Shown: in pieces, positions 1 through 13,350 of the stretch | How the letters are laid out: every line of letters begins with the position of its first letter | Numbering within the stretch: the first letter of the stretch is position 1 | DNA from: Nomia melanderi | Lineage: Eukaryota > Arthropoda > Insecta > Hymenoptera > Halictidae | Reading direction: 5' to 3' | Assembly (NCBI RefSeq): GCF_051020985.1 | Contig: NC_135003.1 | Location: 6,379,501 to 6,443,500 of the forward strand | Length of the DNA: 64,000 bases | Notes under the pieces: generated by a model | What the model saw: only the letters and a program-made list of their open reading frames with translations | What the model was told of the DNA's origin: nothing | Database searches by the model: none | Translations under genes and position numbers: made by a program

Positions 1-1345
1 TATATCCCAGCAATAAATCCGCAAAAGGAAGAAAAGACACGCACAGGGATATGTATAAACAAAAGCGCTCGAAGTCCTCGGTGATTGTCGACGTTCCGGT
101 ATTCTCGAGGGCCAACGGGAAATAATCCCCGTGCTCGCCCGCGCGCGCGTGGAAGCTGGGTTCAATGGATAATGGTTTTCCCCATTTGCCGGACGGAATC
201 AATCGGTCGATCGTTTCCGGAAGTGTTCGTGACGTTCGTCAACCGCGCGGCTGACGGACGCACAAAGCTTCGCGAGCGCGGGCAAGGAAAAAATCGATCC
301 TCTTGCGGCCGTGGCTCTGCCAGAAGAACGTTCCCGAGGTCATGGAACCCGTCTATGGAGAACACATCGAAACTGTTGTGTATCCCTTCGAGCGATCCAT
401 CCGTTTCATTTCTCATATATAGAAGACAGTTCCTTTTCCCCCCATTTTTCCTCTGTGTTTCTTTTTCTTTTTTAATTTTCAGGCTATCGAATGCCGCAAA
501 CAAAGATGACGAGCCACGAGAGAAACTACCTACGGATCGGTAACGTGATGCAACCGTGCACCTGCGACGATAATGCATCTTTGCATTCCGCGAGGATGTA
601 ACTAGATATTTTGCTTGTTCGACGCGATGAGGTGATTTTTTAATCGGACTTTAACTGTCTTTGGTTGGAAGGAATGTTGGGAAAATTAGAATTTGGCTGT
701 TGAGAAAGTAATGTTAATGGTATTGACTGGTAATAGTGGTGATATTTCATGTCAAAATTAATTTTCGACTTTTGATTTTGGAGTAGAAGGAAGGAAAATT
801 TAGAAAGTGGGCATGATTATTTGGAGGATTGAGAGATGAATTTTTGGTAAGTTAACGGGTTAATTTGTTTAATGATAAATGTTGTAGTAGTAGATTAAAT
901 TAAAATAACAAAATAATATCAGAAATCAAATAAAAGTTGGTTTCCACGTGAAATAATGTCTTTACTCTACACGTACACATAATTTTACAGTGTGCAGACG
1001 TCCTACAGTGATTTCGATAGATAGGAAGGTGTCGATTAAGAAATTGAAAGGCTCTCGAAAATTGCTGAACATAAAGGGGAAGGGGTGAAACTGAAAGGGG
1101 TATCGCACGTCGCTTAATATCGCTAACGTTCGACTACACTGATTAAAATTGAAGCTGTGCGCCGCGTTGCAGACTGTGCCCAGGATTCGTGGCGCGACGC
1201 CATAAAGCATATTCGCCGTGCAACGGAGAGGCTGGGGAATCAATTAAACCGTGCCCGAGCACACGGGCCACGGATGTACCGAAGAGCGAGCGACGTCGTA
1301 CATCGATATATAGCAATTCCGTCGGGAAATGCATCCGGCTCTCAC
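1..1345. other. CpG islands with a G/T-rich flank; no gene
   Basis: A CpG-rich patch spans about 80-400 and another about 1150-1345. Between them, 600-960 is G/T-rich on the + strand with few C. Open frames of up to about 150 codons cross the first island on both strands, but they overlap one another and show no domain, signal peptide or splice context, so I treat them as a by-product of low stop density in GC-rich DNA. Confidence 0.5.
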
Positions 1346-1369
1346 GAGGGAGGAAGCTACGGAGAGAGC

Positions 1370-2900
1370 CAGGAAACCGAGAGAGAGGAAGCTGGAACAC
1401 GGAGGAGAGAGGGTGAATATCGAAAATAAAAAGAGAAGAGTGGGAAGGTTGAGGCAGAGGAAGAAAAAAAGAAAATCGATACGGGGGGAAAAGACGAGAT
1501 CAAGAAGTTAGAGGGAGCTAGAAAGTTGAGGAAAGAAAAGGAAGAAGTTGGAGACAAAGGAGGGTGAATATGGAGAATGTTAAAAAAGGAAATGTTCGAA
1601 AATGAGTTGGAAAAGGAGAAAGTTAGAGATACAAAGGGAAGTGAATAACGAGAATAAAGAGAGAAAGAAAGAAAATGCAGATAAAAGAAAGGAAAGTTAT
1701 AGAGAATGAAGGAAAAAAAAATAAAAAGAGTTAAAGATGGAGAAAATTAGAAATAATGAAAAGATGAACATCGAAGGTAAAGAAAGAGAAGAGAGATAGA
1801 AGACGAAAAGGCGATCGATGCAGGAAAAGGAGAAAAATTAAAACAGAGAAATATAAGAGAAAGCTAGAAAGCAAAAAGGAAGAGCAATGTCTGCACAAAG
1901 AAAGGAAGGGGAAATCTATAATCTTTCAACTCTCTTATTCGGCTTTAGTGATGTATTGGGCAATGAAGAAGGATGTTTGATGTTATGTTTGTTGGCTAAA
2001 TACTTTATAGTAGTATTAGTGAATATAAGATTAATAAATCAACTGTACATCTATTGAAACTACATTCTTAATTATAGCGCTTTAAAAAAGCAAAACACTG
2101 AAATGGAGAAACCAGAACTCTGGTTGGAACCTAATCCAGACCTTTCAAAGAGAATGAAGATCAAAATAAGGAAGACAGAAAATCGGAGCTCAAAAAGGAA
2201 GATGGAAAAACGATGCAGGCAGACGAACACAGGGAAAAGAGGAAAAATCGGGACTACCTGAAAAAGAAGAAAATATTGAAACCAAGAAAAAAGAATGGAA
2301 AGTCGGGATCCGGAAAGGAAACCAGAAAGACGATACAAACAAAGAGAGAAGAAGAAGATATCGGAGCAGAGATAAATGAAAAAAAAGGAAATGCACGGGA
2401 AGGTGAGCGAAATAAAAGATCAAAAGGGAGAAAGCGAAAAAGATGATGCCGCGACCAAAAGAGAAGAAACAGAGAATCGATGCTCGAGGAGAAAGTCAGA
2501 AAAATGATCCACCCAAGAAAAGAACATACAAAAATGCTATAGCAAAGACAAACAAAAGAAAGAAACAGACAGAGGGCAGAAGAGAATTATCGAAACAGAA
2601 GATCAAAAGGAAAAAAACGAAAGACGAGACATCGCAACCGAAAAGATACAAAAAATCGATGCTAAGAAAGAAAGTCAGAAAAATGATACACAAAGAAAAA
2701 TATACAAAACGATCGTAACGAAAACAAGAGCAGAAAAAGAAGAGAAGATCGCAAGAGAATGAGCAAAACGAAAGATCCAAAAGGAAAAAGCGAAAGGGAA
2801 GATATCCTAAGGCTGAAAGAAACAGGAAAAATCGAAATCGAAAAAAGAAAAAATAGGAGGAAGACCGAGACAAAGAAGGATAATGGAAGAGGGAAGAGGA
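1370..2900 (+). repeat. Polypurine (GA-rich) domain with degenerate ~178 bp periodicity
   Basis: Two long blocks (about 1370-1885 and 2150-2900) are overwhelmingly A and G on the + strand. In the 60-base stretches starting at 1681 and 2341 I count 51 of 60 purines each. Inside the second block a motif GATC(C)AAAAGG recurs at 2418, 2601 and 2774, and GAAAGTCAGAAAAATGAT occurs twice about 180 bp apart (near 2491 and 2668), so the block looks like a decayed tandem array of about 173-183 bp units. The frames in it give only low-complexity K/R/E (+) or S/F (-) peptides and are not genes. Long purine tracts can form triplex DNA; that is inference here. Confidence 0.75.
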
Positions 2901-2904
2901 AAGA

Positions 2905-4780
2905 AGCTCGAGACGGAAGAACGCGTACTGCCTGGTTCAAACGGCTGGCACTTTCCTCGGGTAGCGATTGCAGCTGCAACGATCGCAGATATTCGCTGTC
3001 GGCGGACCGAGGGCCTCGTGCATCCGCGCATGTCAATATTAAATTCGAGCGGACCGTACGCGAAATTCGTGGAATCCATGGAAAAACATTCCACGGCAGG
3101 ACCAGAGCGAGAAAGGGCTCGTTGTTCCCAGTTTTCGATTCGCGCCGGGAATTCCTGATGGGGACCGGTCTTCGACCCTTTTTCTCTCGGATCCCAGGCT
3201 GGACAGAAATTATACCGAGTGCTCGGCGACGTTCGCGTGCATACGTTTAATGCGTGATCCAACAGAAAAACGAATTTTTCTGTCTCTAATATTATGTTTA
3301 GGGTGTGATGTAGTAATTTGTATTGGAATTGGTATTGGAATTGGTGAAAATCTAGTTTGTTTGAAAGTATGAGAGAAGTTTTAATAGTGTTTAGAGGAAA
3401 CGAGGAAAAAATTAATTATTGAGGAATAAAATCATTTAGAAATTGTGATATTTTTCTAATACGAAACCGAGGCTTCATATAAAATTGAACAAACTGATTT
3501 TGATAGTGAAACTTGTTAATTCACGTTTGTACTGAATATTTAAAAAAACTATTTTTTCTACATTTTCGACTGTTCTTTTCATGTAGATTCAGCTCCTTTC
3601 ATCGACAGTTTAGAGACACCCAGTATATTTCACTTTACATTTTTCTGTTACTTTAACATCCATTTCGAGTTAACGACTAATTATCCCGCTGTTTTTTCGC
3701 ATCACCAGCTACAAAGTGATTACAAAGTATTTCTATCGTTTCATTAAGGAATATTCTTGAACAGATCACGAAACGATTAATTCCTGGAAGAAGCGTGCGC
3801 GCGCGCGCTTCAATGGAAGCCGGCTTTGAGTATCCCATAAATGGGCTGTGGATGTTTATTCCCGGATTCCCGTATTTATAGACAAATTCAGGGAACGCGA
3901 AGCTCAGATGAATTTTATTGCCAATAGCAACAGTTTCGGTAGATCAAGACTAACTATAAAACTGCATTTTAAATTTTATTGAACTGCATATTTTTATTGT
4001 TTCCCGAAGACTTTTATTAGCTATGAATGCAAGAAGATCCTGCTCATAAATGATTCATTTTACGAATACCGCGGCCTGGGTACTTTTATGCCGCGGGTCG
4101 TACGAACGAATCGATGCACGCAAAGAAAATGCACCGTTCAATTAAAAAAAAGGTTTCCCCGGTTACCGTCGTTGGCGGTTAAAAAGAGAAACGCACCGAT
4201 GAAACAGACATTCGCAAACAGTTCACTGTTTTGCTTCATTGTTCCTCTATTTTTAGGTTAGACCAGCCGCCATTTTGAAAGCAATGCAATCGGCATCTTG
4301 TCGCAGTGTTCAACGTTGGGACTCTCGAAGTGATTTCAACTTTCTACTTATATAAGTTATTTTTTCTTTAATTTACATTCCTAAGAAATACTAAAAAACA
4401 TTGAATCTCTAATAAAAATGTTAAACCACATATCAATCGAAACCTTGATAATTTTCTCGACAATTTATCTAAGAAAGTACAAATCGATCAATTCGTCTGT
4501 TGGACAGTTCTAGATTTAAAAGACTTATCACTGCTCTAAACAAAATTAATCGTTTCCCCCCAAATTTTCAAGCAGATTCGTTCGCCAAATTAATGTTGCC
4601 GAATTGCCGCGATAGAAAATTTTCTATTAATTCGTTGAAATTAATGAAGAGAAGAAACAACACCGAAGTGTTTCATTCAAAATTCAAAGCGTTCGAAGAG
4701 CAAAATTATTTAAATCGGCCTCATTTAAATATCCAGGCAATGAACTCAATTATATGATTAAAATACTAAATGACTAAAAT
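2905..4780. other. CpG island, skewed flank and AT-rich tail; no gene
   Basis: CpG-rich at 2905-3245, then G/T-rich at 3250-3420 including a 12 bp direct duplication of ATTGGAATTGGT near 3322. C/T-rich DNA follows (3540-3780). A 16 bp alternating GC stretch interrupted by one T lies at 3793-3808, a Z-DNA-type tract. The remainder is ordinary AT-rich DNA with a few CpG clusters (4050-4210). Confidence 0.5.
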
Positions 4781-6360
4781 TTGTGAACACTAGAGGGTCG
4801 CTGAAATTGGACTCGTTTAAGTGTCCAGCGATAATACACGTTCCTGCGGTTACACGATCGTTGCAACGCGGCAAACGGAGTAAGTACCCGAAATTTCGTC
4901 GGCGCGACGGTGGCTACTGTCGTGGTCCAAGAAAAGACGGGTCTTTCGCGTCGTTGACCCTGCTTCTCCCCGCAAAACTTGTACGCGAGTACCCACTATA
5001 CTTGGCGACTGCACGATATGCAAACTAGTGGCCGCTTACATGAAGTTATTACCCGCGCACGGCCGAGGACTGTGATGGCCGACTGCTTTCCTCTTGTTCC
5101 GCGCGGCGAGAGAACAAAAATACGCGTTTACCGACTTTTGTCTTCGGCTATTCGCGGTCGGCTTCTTAAAACGAGTAACTCCATTCCCTAGACTAGAATT
5201 TTATTGCATTTGAACTAGGATAAGTTGGGAAGTGATTGCCTACTTCTTTTTAAAATAACTGTTACATTAGAAATATCAATGATACCTGATAGAAATAATA
5301 TATGTTTATGAAAATAAATACATATAAGAAGAATAGTGAAATAGGTTTCTATGCAAGATCAACATTTAACAATCTAAATGAAATTGGGGGATCTCATCTG
5401 TAATGATCTAAAATATGAAAGAAAAGCGTGAAAAAAACAGGATAGTGTGAAGTTGGACATATACGAAGTTTTTCCAGAGTTCCATTTCAACAATATAAAA
5501 TTATTAACTGAAGAAATAAAGTTTTGTTCAATACTTTGATCACTGTGAATTTTGATGACAATCTTTTGTATAGGTTTATAAATAAATTGTCATCTTATAA
5601 TTTCTTGTAATATATCGAATGAACAAACATTTGTTAGCATCTATAAAGATTGTGATGAGTGATTAAGCAGATAACATGTAAATTTCAATTTGCGAAAATT
5701 GAGAGAAAATACGATTATGAATCGAACGTTTAGTTTATAGTACAGCCGCTTGCAAGGTATCCGCGTAAGTATACATTGTGAGTTGAATAATGTATACATT
5801 GAATATTCTGGTTTCTCGTCACGGTTACTCTTTTTCGCTTATTGCCGTGTGTTTTGTCACACGTTTCATTTTTCTTATATGGGAGGCTCGACTTACGCGG
5901 TGGGAAACCGCGCGAAACAAAACAACACAGAACGTGTATACTCCGTGTAAATCGAGGATTGTACTTCCTTTCAGTGTGACACTGAATTAACGAGTCGTCT
6001 ATAGATTAACTTTCATGTGCACAATATTCTCAATGCAATTATCTTAATGAAATTTATATTATTCAAGTCATAATTAATTAATTATTGAAACAACGAACGA
6101 GATTAATCTACATTTCACATGGAAAAATGAAACGATTCGGTCATTATTATCCACAAATTTATAAATATTCGTATATTCATATTGCATATTACTTTTTAAC
6201 GATATTTAATTTATGAATTGAAAGTTCCGCAGACGAAGTCATCGAGTCAATGTGTTAAACATTGTTTTCACCCGACTATATCGAAAGAACTAAACTTTCC
6301 GTAAAAGTGCAGGCTAACAAAAATAATCCGTAAACAAATCAATATTCTAAAAATTGCCAC
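4781..6360. other. CpG-rich patch then AT-rich DNA; no gene
   Basis: GC-rich with frequent CpG at 4781-5190. An AT-rich stretch of more than 1 kb follows, with no array or inverted repeat that I can see. GAACACTAGAG at 4785 resembles the left end of the ACACTAGAACT element family but has no partner nearby. Confidence 0.45.
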
Positions 6361-8960
6361 GGCTATTGGCGCACAAGATTACGAACGCTTTTTTCTCGAG
6401 CTATGCACGTGACAACCGTATTAGTTCCGGCTAGGCGAAGAGCACGCCGGCTTCGATTCGATCAGGTTTTCTTTTAAATATTCACCGTTCCGCGGAATCT
6501 ATTTTTCAACGGCTCGAGCGAAACTCTAACTCTACACGTGTTTTTGCGCTGTTGAACGGTGCATTATTCGACACCTGTTCGCTTGCGTGCAAACAAAAGG
6601 ATTTGCGATCGACGGAAAGAGGATCTTAGGATTACGAAGCACCTGAATGGAACATTTTCATCCATTTTAACCGGTTCGATTAATATTTAAACGACTACTG
6701 AGCCATGTCTTTATGAGAATAATCTTAGATAAAACAATAAATAAATATATATATATATAATGTTTGTTATTTATAATTATAATAGTATAAAATTACGTTG
6801 TATAAAATAAAAAAAGAAATGAATGGAAAATGTTCTGAAGCTTTCAGATTGAAACTTCCTTGATGAAATTTCCTCCAAAATGAATGATTTCTCAACTCAA
6901 TTATTAGAAACATTTGTTTACTTTTATTTTATTCGTGAAATTTCAACCCTCCAAAATGAACAACCTCTAAACTCACTTACTACAAAAATTTGTTTGCTTT
7001 TAGTTGTAAGCATAATTTTGATCAACACTTTGTACAATGCAGCATTAATTTTAATCACAAGGAAATTTATAATTGGAAGTATCTGAAGAATTCGTGAAAT
7101 GCGAAAATTCATCAAATCGAAGCTTTGTCTGCAATATATTTATTAATCTCCTCCTCTGCCTTTTTACAGGTCGCTTTATTTCACAGATTTTAGTCTTTTC
7201 TAATGTTACTGTTTTATCTAGACTGAAGCGTGGGCTTTGCGCCGGGCGAGAAAGTGTACCAGAGATTCCAAAGTAAATCCTATCTTTATGCTTCACATTT
7301 CATCATAAAAAGATTTCGAGCTCTCTATGGAGGGCCATTAAAAGGATCTTAATGTCAGCCTAGCTCCGGATTCTATTGCCTTATAAGTAAGAATTATAAT
7401 ACCATAGGAATACCTTGAAAATGCCCCATGAAAAATTCTACAAACATGAGATTGGAATTTGCATACTTATTATGAGCATGAAAGTCAATGTGGACTCAGG
7501 AGCAGACAGTCACCCCCCCCCCCCCCCCCGCCACGCAGCGCAGCACCGGTCTTTTTTAAGTGAATAAAATAAGATTTAAGTGCACCGAGCCAAGTTACGA
7601 TTCCTTTTATACTTTACATAATTCCGGACAAAAATTGCCGTACGACATTATTTTGTGGGATGAGAGACCGCTCGGAATGGCACAATAATATTTTCTAATC
7701 AGGCCGTGGATTTTACGTATCTCACAAATACTTGGATACACAAGAGAAAAAGATTGTAGTGAAAATTCATCTTAAGGTTCATTAAATTAAACGTTCATAA
7801 AACAAAAAATTAAAAAATACAAATTTGTAACAAATAGGCAGCTACTATAGAAAATATTATATCTCATTTGCTAGATTATAATTTTATACAAAATCACTGC
7901 TGATTAGCTTGATACAATTCATTATGCGTCACCTGGTGTGTTATATTATCTCTATAATAAGAAACGTGAATAATTCTTGTCGCTCGTAGTTCGTCGATTT
8001 ACGGTCGTGCCGGCTAGAATCATGTGTGCCGTACATAAGGAGCACGACACAGAAAGATGAGCAGTTCATTAAACGACGCAGAATAAAGATAACAATAAAA
8101 TAACAGTACGTTCGGGTCAGATACTACAAATAAAGAACATCGACGATAAGCCTAACAACATGTTACCCAACCTGTGCTAAGACGCTATCAATGTGACAAA
8201 TAATTCTTGCCATTACTGCTGTAAGCCGGCGAGCTACGACCGGCAAGTATCATACGCGTGGAACGCGACGATGGAAGTTGAGCGCACAGCTGAGCCCATG
8301 ACGTCAAACGATCGTGCTTAACAGAGATAGCCCGTCCGTCAGGAAATTCGTCGAGGACACAGGATGACAACTGTCTTTCCGCTTATAGTAAAGCTAGTCT
8401 CTTTAACGCACTCAATGTCAATATAACCGACTGGTCCCATCGACACTGACAAAGAAACCCAATGCTCAGGGCCAATGGGACTGATCAGTACTATGTTTTT
8501 CTTACTCTACTGATTTAATATGTTAATACTTGAATTATATTTTCTATTTTATTATATTAAGTCTTTGCAGACATATATCACTAAACAGGTGATTAATGAA
8601 TAGTAAAATAGCAAAGTAGATGAATAGGAAAATTTAATTATTCGAGTAATGAGAGATTGATATATGATTGTTCTCTAACATTTAAGTTCAGAAGAATAGC
8701 AGTCTAAAAAATTTTGAATCATTAAGAATTAAAAGTCCTATCAATGTTTTTCTACATTTAGCCGGTACTGTATTATTTTATACATGAAATGGTATCTCTA
8801 AAAAGTTACCGGTCATTAAGAACTAATACTCAATAGTACCTATGCAACGAAAAAGACTTTGGGGCCCGGTATGCATCCAAATAAATAATTCGGCAACGTA
8901 TTTGTTAACCAATAATCACGGATACTCGGGTAAACCAGGTATCCAGTGAGTAACAGCTCC
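6361..8960. other. Mixed-composition DNA; no gene
   Basis: Moderately GC-rich at 6361-6620, then AT-rich to about 7500 with a short TA run near 6748. A homopolymer C tract sits at 7513-7529. From 7930 to 8480 the DNA is balanced in composition and carries a full CRE palindrome (TGACGTCA) at 8299-8306. I see no coding evidence. Confidence 0.45.
7513..7529 (+). repeat. Poly-C homopolymer tract, 17 nt
   Basis: An uninterrupted run of 17 C lies between CA and GCCACGCAGCG. The local DNA changes from AT-rich to GC-rich here. Such tracts are length-polymorphic and error-prone in sequencing, and on the opposite strand could join a G-quadruplex. Confidence 0.9.
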
Positions 8961-10080
8961 AGTTTACAGTGTGTCGCGGCGAATTCGGTGCGAACGGAGC
9001 GAAACGGGGTTAAACAGAGGCGACCAGAATCAAGGAACACCTGGAACACGCGTGGTCCCGTGCAGAGAAATTACACGAAACGTCCCCAGCCCGTTTCCAA
9101 CCCGACGCCACTTAATTCGCGGTGAGCGGCTAATCTACCCTACGATTTCCGGAAACGAGTTCGACGCGCGGCAGCTTCCGCAAAGAAATAGCCCTCGTTA
9201 TAATAATATCCCTATTACACTTTTTTCGCGAAAAACGCGAGGAATAAAATTCCAGCATAATCTCTGGAGCGAGATTCTGGTTTATGATGACACTGTTGGG
9301 AGCTAAAAATGTGATACCCTAAACTTTAACGCCAATGATTTGCTGTGTCATTTGTTCAAACAAATCCAGCGGCTTAATATTAAAAAATTTCAAATAAAGA
9401 ATACTGTATGTAACAAATTCAAGGAAATTGGAAAACAGTTTTAATACAGCTTTGAAACGAACCTCTTGGTTCATGAGCCTGCAGAGAACTACAACTATGA
9501 TACCCTAAAACTTACCACCAATAGTTCATCTATCCTCCGTTAAAGAATAAAAATCACAAAAATCCAGCAATTTAATGTAAAAAAAATCCTATATAGTAAA
9601 CTTGAATGAATTCAATGTTTGTAGAAATCAAATAACGTCATTGTCTTCAAGTGTTCCAGGCCCGAAGAAGAGGGCAAGAGGCGAGAATACATAAAGGCGA
9701 AGAGAAGAAAAGACGACACCGCTCGCGGACGTAAACGATAGGCACAAAAGCGAGGCAGCTGGCTCTCGATGACGTCACTACCTGTCTTGCAGCCTCTCTG
9801 CCAACACCCGGGGGTATGGGTCAGTCTTGACCGGAATATGTGAGCTTCGGACCAACTATTCCAAGAGAGGCGGCGACGGAACTTCATTTGCAAACGCGCC
9901 GGGCACGCTACCACGCGGGGAGACGCTATGCGCGACGGGGGCCGACAAGTTTCTGGAAGTATTTAACAGGCAAGCGAGAGGAAAACGTCTTAATACCTCT
10001 GCCCGTAGGTATACCTCCCGGAAATGCGAGAGAACGGAAGTAGAGGGGCACTTCTGTTGGCAAATTTGTTAAGTTTAATT
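8961..10080. other. Two CpG islands around a degenerate duplication; no gene
   Basis: CpG-rich at 8961-9260 and 9640-10060, with the AT-rich duplicated segment (9311-9620) between them. A CRE palindrome TGACGTCA lies at 9770-9777 in the second island. Overlapping frames on both strands have no features of a protein gene. Confidence 0.5.
9311..9620 (+). repeat. Degenerate tandem duplication, ~186 bp offset
   Basis: The stretch from GTGATACCCTAAAC (9311) recurs from ATGATACCCTAAAAC (9497). Matching landmarks follow in the same order: a CCAATG/CCAATA core, AAATCCAGC, TTAAT plus an A-run, and a final AAATTCAAGG or GAATTCAATG. The copies differ by many substitutions and small indels, so the duplication is old. 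Confidence 0.65.
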
Positions 10081-11560
10081 GTAGGGGCTCGAGCTTGCCG
10101 AAAAGTTTCCGGTTCGATTAAATGAAACGCGAGAATGTTGAGATACTGAAGACGCAGCAGAGTAACGTACTATTTCAAAAATACTTAAGTAGAGGGAGAT
10201 TGTCGATATGGATATAATGGGATATTGTAAATGTTAATATCAATGTCACTATTAATATCAATGTATTGAACCATAATTGATGATTGTCATCGATAATAAG
10301 CTCTTGATATAAAAGTCGCAATGAAAATGTGTACACGCTTAAGTATCCTCAATCGATACGACTAATTGACAGGTAAAAGAATGTGTTTCTAAAAATCAAT
10401 CACGATCTCAAACGCATCGAAGCATGCGTAATTGAATATCAGTATGCTAACTATAAGCATTAGATGTCAAAGATGCCATACTTGAATCCTTCCTCAACGA
10501 TAAATTATGCATACGGCAATAAACGTTGCACTCTAGCACTCACGGCTAATCCGTAAAATTAATATTTACATAAAACCTAAAGAAGTGATTTACTGAACGC
10601 CTAATGCACCGATAATAATCGATAGCTGCTACCGGCGATCAATCCAGTCGTGTCCAACTGCGTGCCATTACAGCAACACACGGAACACCGTATCTCACAC
10701 AATGTTGCATTGTAAACCGCCGTTAACGGCGACTTCGGTCAACGAAGAAAGAGTGGCGTAGGTCAGTGTCAATCTTATCGAAAGAATAATGTTTCACGAC
10801 CATATAAACGCGTTTACAATTTGCTATCCAGGGCCCGATAACGGACACCGTTGTGCAATGAGTGCTACGTCACCGTGAACGAACGGAAAAAACATTGAAA
10901 GCGGCGGGGAATGTTAATTAAAATGTTTTACGATTCAGATCGTTCGACGGCCGAAGGGAGGGGGTTAATGGGGATTCTCGATGCCCGATACACCTCGGAC
11001 GTTTTTATCTGTAACGAGTATCCACCGGTAATCCGAGCCCTCGGGGTTCAAGAATAATTCGAAACGCGTCGAATTGAAACGGGGGAAACGACTGTTCCAC
11101 TGTACAACGAACGGTTAATTAGTCGCCGATAACTTCACATTACAGTCGCGAGTCCAATACGTCGCTCGCGCGCAACGACTGTTTCCAATGAGCACCTACT
11201 CTGGTAGGACATTATTTTCTTTCCTCTTGCTAGTTCAGCTAGTCATTGACAAAAGTAAACATTATAGACGCATAAACAGATTTACACAACTATTTCCAAC
11301 CATCACCGTTAACGGAAAAGAATTTCGTTGAAAATATTTTTAACATACGACAGTTGAAAAAAAGAGAAGATAATGGCGGACGCTTTTGTAAGTTACAAAA
11401 GCGTCAAATGTTGGAAACGTCGGGTTAGGCCGCAGGAGTTGTTAAAGTCTCCATCGCGCGAGGTAAACTTTCAAGAAATTTTCGAAAGTTTAATGGAGGA
11501 ACTCGGTGGGAAACATGGAAGCCGTTTTGCGACCGACATTGAATAGAGTGTTATGTGAAT
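10081..11560. other. AT-rich to mixed DNA; no gene
   Basis: G-over-C biased DNA just after the 9640 island gives way to AT-rich sequence with a small direct repeat (TTAATATCAATGT near 10234 and 10252). From 10650 to 11200 it becomes moderately CpG-rich. No reading frame, array or inverted repeat stands out. Confidence 0.45.
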
Positions 11561-12246
11561 AGAGCATCTGGTCGGTGGAGAGTGAACGCAGCGGCGATTT
11601 CTACACCCTCATTTCGAAAGCCGACACGTCGATTCCCTTCCCAGAAATGTTCCGCGGCACGCAAGACGATCATGTGTCCGCCACTCGATGCGATCGCAAG
11701 AAGACTTCCAACAAAATTATGAGAACGTACAATTTACCTCTCTCTCTCCGCGGGACGTCGCGCGATTCATCAAACAACAGCCACGTGAGAAAGCTGCTGG
11801 GCTCCGCTTACACCGGAAACGAAGTGAAAAAGTGGCCGGCGTACAGAGACGCATCAACTCGATCGAGGAATCGCGACCAGTCGATATAACCTCGATGACA
11901 CAATCGGCCGAGAAGGCAGTGAACTTCCGACGGACTATTTCGAGCCAGGGAACGCGGCGAGTGAGGGAGGGGGAAAGAAGAAGGAGCGAGTCAAAGCAAA
12001 AACCAGTTCACCGCGTAGGGCTCTCTCTATACACCGTGACTTACGTGAAACGATACGTCACACAGTGCGTTGATTTATGACTGGTGTGAAAGACCAAAAC
12101 TCAAATTCGATTTCTTACAAATTTATTTACTCCCACAATGCTGGACAATATCAAGTAAAACTTAATATCGAAACAGATTCATAATTAGGGTAATACAAAG
12201 AATCATAGGCAAAAATTATTTATTATTTAATTTTCGTCTGATCCGT

Positions 12247-12299
12247 GCGTCACTGTGAAGAGCAATAGCAGTGACGCGCGTTCGCGGATGCGTCCGCGA
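12247..12299 (+). other. Pair of adjacent perfect hairpins
   Basis: GCGTCACTG (12247-12255) pairs with CAGTGACGC (12269-12277) as a 9 bp perfect stem with a 13 nt loop. Six bases further on, CGCGGA (12283-12288) pairs with TCCGCG (12293-12298) around the tetraloop TGCG. The stems are too short for a microRNA precursor, and the role is unknown. Confidence 0.6.
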
Positions 12300-12773
12300 G
12301 AGAGCGCGTACCCCGCCGCCTTCGATCATTACTCGCGCGCGTTTAAGGACCTAAATTTCATCGACTTACAGCATCAACCGGTGACCACTGCCGTTCTCGA
12401 TCGATACACGCCGATATCTCGCTCGCTCTCCCTCTCGTTCGTCTCACTGTGCACACTGACCACGGCCGCCTGCCTGCCTGGTGGTTCCCTTTGTCTTCCC
12501 GCTTATCGTCCCGGCGAACTCACCACGAGCACCAAAACAAGAACTGAACAAACGGAGGCAACGCCGAAAACCACGGGTAACGTAAAAAAAAACTGTCCTC
12601 TGTTGTCACGGGGCAGGAATACGTTGGCGGGTTACCGGACGTGGGCAGCGATGCTGGGCTAGAGGGGCCGGGAACGGGGAAATCCGCGCAGAAGGAAAAC
12701 AAGGAAAAACCGTTGAACACAAACACACGCGGGTCCGACCAATTCCGGCACAGCTGGTGGGATGTGCGCGCGG

Positions 12774-12810
12774 TTATATACGCGTTCTCTCTCCGTGCGT
12801 CGACCACTCG
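12774..12810 (+). promoter_or_regulatory. TATA-like core promoter candidate in CpG island
   Basis: TTATATA at 12774-12780 is flanked by CpG-rich DNA on both sides, and an A near 12804 would be at the usual start-site distance. A short frame opens downstream at an ATG near 12878, but no consensus 5' splice site follows, so a transcript cannot be built. Chance is a serious alternative. Confidence 0.25.
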
Positions 12811-13350
12811 AAACTCGCTGCCGCTGCTGACTGCTGTTGCTGCTTCAAGGGCAAGGCTAGCCCTCGCCGTCGATCGAATGCGGCATAATTTCGCGTTCGC
12901 GGACCGAGTACGCTGACGAGACGCTTGTTTCGGCGAGGCTAACTAACACGACCGGATCCGCGGATACGAGTTTCACGCGTGGAATAAACGAACCCAGCGG
13001 ATCAGTGGCTTTTGTTCCGCGACCGACGACGGGAGAGGGGGGAGAAGCACTCGGATCGTCACGAACCGACTCCCTCGATGGACGCGACGATACTGAGGCG
13101 CCGGCGTGTTTATTCCCCCCACCACCGGCTACCCCGTCGCGTTCTCCCCACCACCGATCGCTCGCTCCTTCCGTCTCCTGCTAACCATGCCGGATTCTAC
13201 CCCCACTACACGTCTTTCTTCGTCGTCCCTCACTCGGACTCCCCGCTGTTGGAACCTCTCCTGCTTTATTCCAGGGACTTCGATAACCTTCCAGCTGGTC
13301 TCCGTTTTTCTCTCGGTTTTCGATGAAATTTTGAGGGATGAGCGTTGACC

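Larger units (their letters stand above)
11561..13345. other. Largest CpG-rich domain in the window; possible promoter region
   Basis: About 1.8 kb of GC- and CpG-rich DNA with an AT-rich gap at 12080-12240. It holds two hairpins (12247-12299) and a TATA-like element (12774). Open frames of up to 135 codons overlap on both strands and look composition-driven. The end abuts a TTAA-bounded element at 13351. In insects such domains are often promoters or enhancers; no transcript can be traced here. Confidence 0.5.

Noticed and set aside
85..578. Overlapping frames of about 150 and 138 codons on opposite strands
   Set aside because: Both are products of low stop density in the first CpG island, with no motif or splice context.
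8430..8490. Inverted repeat around GGTCCCAT/ATGGGACT
   Set aside because: Three mismatches in a 12 bp stem; not distinguishable from chance.
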